From: an uncultured Blautia sp. | Lineage (GTDB): Bacteria; Bacillota; Clostridia; Lachnospirales; Lachnospiraceae | Assembly (NCBI GenBank): GCA_934409175.1 | Contig: CAKRVX010000022.1 | Location: 1-29,305 of the forward strand | Reading direction: 5' to 3' | DNA: 29,305 nt | In this document: piece after piece, positions 24,374-29,305 of the stretch | How the letters are laid out: each line of letters starts with the position of its first letter | Position numbering within the stretch: position 1 is the stretch's first letter | Translations under genes and position numbers: made by a program | The notes under the pieces: model-generated | Database searches by the model: none | What the model was told of the DNA's origin: nothing | What the model saw: only the letters and a program-made list of their open reading frames with translations

Positions 24374-26755
24374 TTATTTTTTGAATTCTACGATCGTTAC
24401 ACCTGCATCGCCCTCGCCGAATTCCCCAAGGCGGAAGGATGCAACATGTTTCTGGCGTTTCAGGTAATTATGAACACCTTTTCGAAGAGCACCGGTACCC
24501 TTACCATGGACGATACGTACAGATTTCAGATGTGCAATATAAGCGTCATCCAGATATTTGTCCAGTTCCGCAACTGCTTCATCTACAGTTTTACCCAGAA
24601 GATTGATCTCTGTAGAAACATGGGCGGATTTTGCCATACGGATTTTTCCGGCACCTGTTCGCTGCAGGGTAGGGGTAGTGATCTCTGCCTCATCGATCAG
24701 CTCCAGATCGGAAATGTGTACCTTGGAACGGATGATTCCCATCTGTACGAAGAGATAGCCTTTGGCATCCGGTCGGCTGCTTACAGTGCCTTTCAGGTTC
24801 ATACTGAGTACTTTGACAGCATCCCCCAGAGAAATGTCTTTGGCAGTGAGTGCTTTCTTGGGTTTCTGTGATGTGGTTTTCTGGGTCATGCCCTTTTCTG
24901 CTTTGTTCATTCGTTTACGCAGATCCTGGCGTTCCTTTTCCACAGCTGCCAGATCTACGTGATCCTTCTGGAATTTATGGAACATTTTCATGGTCTTGTC
25001 CGCGTATTCTTTTGCTTCGCGAAGAACAGAGTGTGCCTCTTCATTTGCCTGACGAATGATACGATCGCGTTGTTCGTTGAGCTTCTCCTGCTTGGATTCC
25101 ATCTCAGATTTCAGGGTTTCGATTTCCTTTTTATACTGTTCAATCTGGTGCCGTTCATTTTCGATGGTAACACGGCTGCTTTCCAGAGAGGTCAGTACAT
25201 CCTCGAAGGACTCGTCCTGTTCACTGATCTGTTCCTTTGCTTTATCAATGATAAAGTCAGGAAGCCCAAGTTTGGAGGAAATGGCGAAAGCATTACTTTT
25301 GCCGGGAACACCAATCAGAAGACGGTAAGTGGGGCGTAAAGTTTCTACATTAAATTCACAGCAGGCATTTTCTACTCCCGGAGTAGAAAGAGCATAGATT
25401 TTAAGTTCACTGTAATGGGTAGTCGCCATAGTGCGAATTCCCTGCTCATGAAGATGAGAAAGAATGGCGATGGCGAGAGCTGCACCTTCCGTAGGGTCTG
25501 TTCCTGCGCCAAGTTCATCAAAAAGAACGAGAGAGTGGCGGGTTGCTTTCTTCAGGAAGGACACCACATTGGTCATATGAGAAGAGAAGGTACTTAGTGA
25601 CTGCTCGATACTCTGTTCATCTCCGATATCTGCGTAAACTTCTTCAAACAATGCCAGTTCAGAACGATCCAGAGTGGGAATATGCAGACCGGACTGTCCC
25701 ATGAGTGTCAGAAGACCTACTGTTTTCAGAGAAACAGTCTTACCACCTGTATTCGGTCCAGTTACGACCAGAAGATCAAAGTCATCTCCCAGGCGTATGT
25801 CGATAGGAACAGCTTTTTTCTTATCAATGAGAGGATGACGGGCCTGTTTCAGGCGGATGCGTCCTTCATCATTAAAGATTGGTTCTGTAGCATTCATATC
25901 CATGGCCAGAGAAGCACGGGCAAAGATTACATCCAGCTGAACCATGATATTTAAGTCTGCACGGATGGCATCTGTCTGTTCAGCAGTCTGCTGGCTCAGT
26001 CCGGCAAGAATAACTTCAATTTCTTTCTGCTCCTGAAGTTCCAGCTCACGGATGTCATTATTTAATTTTACGATGGCCATAGGTTCAATAAAAAGTGTAG
26101 AGCCTGTGGAGGATTGGTCGTGAACCATACCGGGAACCTGTCCTTTATATTCTGCTTTGACAGGAATACAGTAGCGACCGTTTCTCATAGTGATCACGGA
26201 ATCCTGAAGATAACTGCGTGCACTTCCGTTTACAAGAGAAGAGAGCTGAGTGTGGATCCTGTCTCCGGTGATCTTCATGTTTCTGCGGATCTGTCGCAGA
26301 TTGCTGCTGGCATCATCACTGATTTCATCTTCAGACAGGATACATCTGCGGATTTCAGTGGTGAGTGGAGTCAGCGGTTCAAGTGCATCGAACATACCGT
26401 CCAGAGAATCGGGAAGAGAATCTCCACGCTCATTTCTGGAATACGCTTTGACACGGTTTGTATTTTCAAGCAGGCTGCAGATTGCGAGAAGTTCTCCGAT
26501 TCCCAGAGAACTTCCAATTTCCAGACGTTTCAGGGAACCGCGGACATCCTTTACGCTTCCGAAGGAAATATTTCCTTTCTGGAAAAGACGGGAGAGGGCA
26601 TCTTTGGTCTGAGTCTGCATATGGCGGATCTCATCGAGGTCCGTGGATGGTTCCAGTCTCCGGCAGATTTCCTTGCCCATGGAAGAAGAGGCCTTGTCTG
26701 TCAGCATGTTGACGATTTTGTAATATTCAAGTGCTTTATAAGCTTTTTGATTCAT
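24374..26755 (-). CDS. mutS2: Endonuclease MutS2 / ribosome-rescue ATPase with Smr domain
   Basis: A 793-residue protein: an N-terminal core and lever region, a MutS-type ATPase with Walker A GPNTGGKT (333-340) and Walker B (SLVLFDELGAGTDPTEGAAL), a long coiled coil (about 510-620, rich in Glu, Lys and Gln), a KOW-like segment, and a C-terminal Smr domain (about 715-793) with LLGKTVDEAVAELD and VHGKGTGALRKGV. MutS2 suppresses recombination in some bacteria, and in Bacillus splits collided ribosomes. It lacks the MutS mismatch-recognition domain. I start at the second ATG (26755) because AGGAG directly abuts the first ATG (26761). It is first in an operon with a two-component system, an arrangement without an obvious functional reason. 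Confidence 0.95.
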   Translation of the reverse strand: MNQKAYKALEYYKIVNMLTDKASSSMGKEICRRLEPSTDLDEIRHMQTQTKDALSRLFQKGNISFGSVKDVRGSLKRLEIGSSLGIGELLAICSLLENTNRVKAYSRNERGDSLPDSLDGMFDALEPLTPLTTEIRRCILSEDEISDDASSNLRQIRRNMKITGDRIHTQLSSLVNGSARSYLQDSVITMRNGRYCIPVKAEYKGQVPGMVHDQSSTGSTLFIEPMAIVKLNNDIRELELQEQKEIEVILAGLSQQTAEQTDAIRADLNIMVQLDVIFARASLAMDMNATEPIFNDEGRIRLKQARHPLIDKKKAVPIDIRLGDDFDLLVVTGPNTGGKTVSLKTVGLLTLMGQSGLHIPTLDRSELALFEEVYADIGDEQSIEQSLSTFSSHMTNVVSFLKKATRHSLVLFDELGAGTDPTEGAALAIAILSHLHEQGIRTMATTHYSELKIYALSTPGVENACCEFNVETLRPTYRLLIGVPGKSNAFAISSKLGLPDFIIDKAKEQISEQDESFEDVLTSLESSRVTIENERHQIEQYKKEIETLKSEMESKQEKLNEQRDRIIRQANEEAHSVLREAKEYADKTMKMFHKFQKDHVDLAAVEKERQDLRKRMNKAEKGMTQKTTSQKPKKALTAKDISLGDAVKVLSMNLKGTVSSRPDAKGYLFVQMGIIRSKVHISDLELIDEAEITTPTLQRTGAGKIRMAKSAHVSTEINLLGKTVDEAVAELDKYLDDAYIAHLKSVRIVHGKGTGALRKGVHNYLKRQKHVASFRLGEFGEGDAGVTIVEFKK

Positions 26756-26802
26756 ATTCATCTCCTGAATTGTTATTGTTGCGGGTAAAAAATACCTTTC
26801 TT

Positions 26803-26831
26803 ATTATATATGATTTTGTATGTAATGAAAA
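26803..26831 (-). promoter_or_regulatory. Promoter of the mutS2 operon
   Basis: On the minus strand, a perfect TATAAT (26808-26803) with TTTTCA (4 of 6, 26831-26826) 17 bp upstream. Confidence 0.6.
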
Positions 26832-26886
26832 GATTGAATGTCCAAAAGTTTTTTTGAAAAAAATAAAGAAAATTTGAAAAATACCC

Positions 26887-26915
26887 TTGACATATAAATG
26901 AGTTTTTGATATAGT
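26887..26915 (+). promoter_or_regulatory. Promoter of tRNA-Leu
   Basis: A perfect TTGACA (26887-26892), 17 bp, TATAGT (26910-26915, 5 of 6). Five bases later comes TTGTCGC (26921-26927), placed exactly as in the tRNA-Gly promoter. Confidence 0.85.
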
Positions 26916-26962
26916 ACCAATTGTCGCAACAATAAAACAAATTTATTGATGACACGCGATAT

Positions 26963-27047
26963 GCGGAAGTGTCGGAACTGGCAGACGAGCAAGACTAAGG
27001 ATCTTGTGAGCATTGCGCTCGTGTGGGTTCAAGTCCCATCTTCCGCA
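26963..27047 (+). tRNA. tRNA-Leu, anticodon AAG
   Basis: An 85-nt class II tRNA with a long variable arm. Acceptor GCGGAAG pairs with CTTCCGC. The D arm contains GGAACTGGCAGACGA. The anticodon arm is CAAGA-CTAAGGA-TCTTG, with anticodon AAG. The variable arm is GAGC-ATTGC-GCTC. The T arm has GGGTTCAAGTCCC. The discriminator is A and no CCA is encoded. AAG is uncommon among bacterial leucine tRNAs, which more often use GAG for the CUU/CUC codons. Confidence 0.96.
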
Positions 27048-27051
27048 TGAG

Positions 27052-27084
27052 AAACCTTGTATCATTTCGGTACAAGGTTTTTTT
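27052..27084 (+). terminator. Intrinsic terminator of tRNA-Leu
   Basis: AAACCTTGTA (27052-27061) pairs with TACAAGGTTT (27071-27080) around a 9-nt loop, and the T run reaches seven bases. Confidence 0.9.
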
Positions 27085-27148
27085 ATGTCATAGAAGAAAG
27101 ATACTTATATTCAGACAAAAAGATATTCATAAAAAATTCATATTTATC

Positions 27149-27157
27149 TGGTATGAT
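27149..27157 (+). promoter_or_regulatory. Extended -10 promoter of yhaM
   Basis: TGGTATGAT is a TGn-extended -10 (TATGAT at 27152-27157) about 95 bp before yhaM. No good -35 is present, as is usual for extended -10 promoters. Confidence 0.6.
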
Positions 27158-27251
27158 AATTAAGAAATTGTGAGCGTACTTCCCGCTTCGGAAACAGGAA
27201 GAAAGTTAAAGGAACAAAAAGATCTGGAACAAATATAGAAAGGCAAATTTT

Positions 27252-28199
27252 ATGCGTTTTTTAAATGAATTACATGAGGGAGACAGAATCAGTGGAATCT
27301 ATCTGTGCAAACAGAAACAGTCTGCAGTAACGAAGAATGGAAAGCCATACGAGAATATCATTCTCCAGGATAAGACAGGAATTATGGACGGTAAGATATG
27401 GGATCCGAATTCTTTGGGAATTGATGACTTTGATGCGTTGGATTACATTGATGTCATGGGCGATGTGACAAGTTTTGCAGGTGCCATGCAGTTAAATATC
27501 AAGCGTGTGCGTAAGGCATCTGAGGATGAATATGATCCTGCAGATTATCTTCCGGTCAGCGAGAACAGTACAGACGATATGTACAGCCAGCTGAAGTCAT
27601 TTATCGGCAGCGTGGAGAATACGTATCTGTCAGCACTTCTGAAAATGCTTTTTGTGGAAGATGAGGAATTTGTGAAAGCATTTGAGGGACATTCTGCAGC
27701 CAAGACAGTACATCATGGATTTATCGGTGGCCTGATGGAACATACATTGAGTGTTACCAGACTCTGTGATTACATGTCCAGGGCATATCCGGTTATTAAC
27801 AGAGATCTGCTGATCACGGCAGCTCTTCTTCATGATATCGGAAAAACAAAAGAACTGTCAGCTTTTCCTATGAATGATTACACAGATGAAGGACAGCTTC
27901 TGGGTCATATTTATATTGGAGCGCAGATGATCCATGATCTGGCAGTAAAAATTCCGGATTTCCCACAGGTACTGGAAAATGAACTGATCCACTGCATTCT
28001 GGCCCACCATGGAGAACTGGAGTATGGTTCTCCGAAAAAGCCTGCGCTGGTGGAAGCGGTTGCTTTGAATCTAGCGGATAATACAGATGCGAGAATGGAA
28101 ACTATTACAGAGATTTTTGCCGCAGATAAGGGTAAGAAGGAATGGCTTGGATACAACAGACTGTTTGAGTCCAACTTAAGAAGAACAGATGAGGTGTAA
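27252..28199 (+). CDS. yhaM: 3'-to-5' exoribonuclease YhaM family
   Basis: A 315-residue cytoplasmic nuclease that trims RNA (and single-stranded DNA) from the 3' end. An N-terminal OB-fold (residues 1-90: GDRISGIYLCKQKQSAVTKNGK ... QDKTGIMDGKIWDP) precedes an HD-type phosphohydrolase domain (about 150-290). Metal ligands are visible in HHGFIGGLMEHTL (His164) and LLHDIGKTKEL (His194, Asp195), then GHIYIGAQM and LAHHGELEYGSPKKP. Length and order match B. subtilis YhaM. The start is preceded by AGAAAGG. The 23S rRNA methyltransferase gene starts 5 bp after the stop and is probably co-transcribed. Confidence 0.95.
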   Translation: MRFLNELHEGDRISGIYLCKQKQSAVTKNGKPYENIILQDKTGIMDGKIWDPNSLGIDDFDALDYIDVMGDVTSFAGAMQLNIKRVRKASEDEYDPADYLPVSENSTDDMYSQLKSFIGSVENTYLSALLKMLFVEDEEFVKAFEGHSAAKTVHHGFIGGLMEHTLSVTRLCDYMSRAYPVINRDLLITAALLHDIGKTKELSAFPMNDYTDEGQLLGHIYIGAQMIHDLAVKIPDFPQVLENELIHCILAHHGELEYGSPKKPALVEAVALNLADNTDARMETITEIFAADKGKKEWLGYNRLFESNLRRTDEV

Positions 28200-28204
28200 T
28201 CTTT

Positions 28205-29305
28205 ATGGAATTTCGTAAGAACGATCTTGTTACGTTAGAGATAGAAGATTGCGGAATTGACGGTGAAGGTATCGGAAAAGCCGATGGCTTCACCGTTTTT
28301 GTCAAAGACGCAGTAATCGGAGATACAGTAACAGCTAAAATTATTAAAGCAAAGAAGAATTACGGCTATGGCCGTCTGATGGAGGTGCTGAAGTCATCTC
28401 CTTACAGAGTAGAACCGAAATGTACATTTGCCCGTCAGTGTGGTGGCTGCCAGCTGCAGGCACTGGCCTATGATCAGCAGCTTGTATTTAAAACAAATAA
28501 AGTGAAAGGTCATCTGGAGCGGATAGGGGGATTTACTGATATTCCAATGGAACCGATTATCGGAATGGATGAACTTTTTCATTACAGAAATAAGGCACAG
28601 TTTCCTGTAGGAAGAAACAAAGAAGGAAAAATAGTTACAGGTTTCTATGCAGGAAGAACTCATAATATTATCGAAAACCGTGACTGTGCACTTGGTGTAG
28701 CCGAGAATAAAGAAGTCCTGGACCGTGTGATCGCACATATGGAGAAATATGGAATTGAACCATATAATGAAGCAACCGGCAAGGGGCTGGTGCGACATAT
28801 CCTGATTCGTTACGGATATTTTACAAAAGAAGTGATGGTCTGTCTGATCCTGAATGGAAACAAAATCCCGAAAGAAGATAAACTTGTAGAATCCCTGCGT
28901 GAAATCCCGGGAATGACAAGCATTACCATTAATATAAATAAGAAACGCAGCAATGTGATCCTTGGTGAAGAAATCTGTCTGCTTTGGGGACAGGAATATA
29001 TCACAGATAAGATTGGAGATATTTCCTATCAGATTTCGCCGCTGTCTTTCTATCAGGTAAACCCGAGACAGACACAGAAACTTTATGCCAAGGCGCTGGA
29101 ATACGCAGACCTTCATGGTGAAGAAACTGTCTGGGATCTTTACTGCGGAATAGGAACCATTTCCCTGTTTCTGGCACAGAAAGCGAAATTCGTTCGCGGT
29201 GTGGAAATTGTTCCGGCTGCGATTGAGAATGCGAAGGAAAATGCGAAACTTAACGGGCTGGAGAATACAGAATTCTTCGTTGGTAAAGCGGAAGAAGTAT
29301 TGCCG
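28205..29305 (+). CDS. rlmD: 23S rRNA (uracil-C5)-methyltransferase RlmD/RlmCD, 5' part
   Basis: The reading frame is open to the end of the window: 367 residues without a stop. It starts with a TRAM RNA-binding domain (MEFRKNDLVTLEIEDCGIDG, about 1-60). The 4Fe-4S cysteines Cys73, Cys79 and Cys82 (CTFARQCGGCQLQ) and Cys161 (ENRDCALG) follow. The SAM-binding fold includes PLSFYQVNPRQTQKLY and WDLYCGIGTISLFLAQ. These identify the TrmA/RlmD class of uracil-C5 methyltransferases; in Firmicutes one enzyme, RlmCD, often methylates both U747 and U1939. The catalytic cysteine motif lies beyond the window edge. GAGGTG in the end of yhaM is its ribosome binding site, 5 bp downstream coupling. TRAM plus Fe-S cysteines argue against plain TrmA. 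Confidence 0.92.
   Translation, partial: MEFRKNDLVTLEIEDCGIDGEGIGKADGFTVFVKDAVIGDTVTAKIIKAKKNYGYGRLMEVLKSSPYRVEPKCTFARQCGGCQLQALAYDQQLVFKTNKVKGHLERIGGFTDIPMEPIIGMDELFHYRNKAQFPVGRNKEGKIVTGFYAGRTHNIIENRDCALGVAENKEVLDRVIAHMEKYGIEPYNEATGKGLVRHILIRYGYFTKEVMVCLILNGNKIPKEDKLVESLREIPGMTSITININKKRSNVILGEEICLLWGQEYITDKIGDISYQISPLSFYQVNPRQTQKLYAKALEYADLHGEETVWDLYCGIGTISLFLAQKAKFVRGVEIVPAAIENAKENAKLNGLENTEFFVGKAEEVLP

Larger units (their letters stand above)
26773..26935. repeat. 11-bp inverted repeat flanking the mutS2 / tRNA-Leu divergent promoters
   Basis: TTATTGTTGCG (26773-26783) and CGCAACAATAA (26925-26935) are exact reverse complements 141 bp apart. They lie in the early transcribed regions of both divergent units, so both RNAs would carry CGCAACAATAA near their 5' ends. 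Confidence 0.75.

Noticed and set aside
28394..29116. 240-codon minus-strand open frame
   Set aside because: It is antisense to a clear rlmD coding sequence and lacks recognisable domains.

Overview
The window looks like a chromosomal segment of a Gram-positive anaerobe of the class Clostridia, most likely a gut Lachnospiraceae (Blautia/Dorea-like). This is inferred from protein style and gene content: a clostridial IMP dehydrogenase, split purine enzymes, a FeoA/FeoB pair, oleate hydratase, a DUF4080-type radical SAM protein, MutS2 with an Smr domain, and AGGAGG ribosome binding sites throughout. I see no mobile element, prophage, CRISPR array or rRNA operon. It reads as core and metabolic chromosome. 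Species is not determined.

Layout: 1-1116 is the 3' part of groL. 1286-1789 is a small membrane protein, followed by guaB (IMP dehydrogenase) and a membrane-anchored Amidase_2 protein. 4369-6463 is a purine unit: a ZTP (pfl) riboswitch with its own terminator, an archaeal-type PurO IMP cyclohydrolase, and a stand-alone AICAR formyltransferase. Together the two enzymes replace bifunctional PurH. 6478-8204 holds a 34-nt palindrome, tRNA-Gly(GCC) and tRNA-Phe(GAA) on the minus strand, and between them a secreted SH3-SH3-3D cell wall protein. An iron-dependent alcohol dehydrogenase (minus) and a secreted SGNH hydrolase (plus) diverge from 9488-9648.

10792-12029 is a thioredoxin reductase-like flavoprotein with thioredoxin. 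12222-17977 is a tightly packed seven-gene run: feoA, feoB, a B12-type radical SAM enzyme, a 34-residue membrane peptide, a stand-alone AIRS_C/HypE-C domain protein, trmL and a TetR-family regulator. A 21-bp perfect hairpin then separates it from oleate hydratase. Adenine deaminase follows. Its 3' end overlaps that of a convergent mutS2-response regulator-histidine kinase operon (minus strand, 26755 to 22247). tRNA-Leu(AAG) lies divergently from mutS2. The window ends with yhaM and the first 367 codons of an RlmD/RlmCD-type 23S rRNA methyltransferase.

Purine metabolism recurs (guaB, purO, AICAR formyltransferase, adenine deaminase, ZTP sensing). Redox and iron functions cluster next to each other (trx pair, feoAB, radical SAM). 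The strongest second-look observations are the ZTP switch, in which the aptamer strand is also the terminator strand; a TTGT(CGC) element at the same distance from the -10 in all three tRNA promoters; an uncommon tRNA-Leu(AAG); a thioredoxin reductase without the usual NADPH-phosphate-binding arginines; and a terminator-like hairpin that guaB transcription appears obliged to cross.
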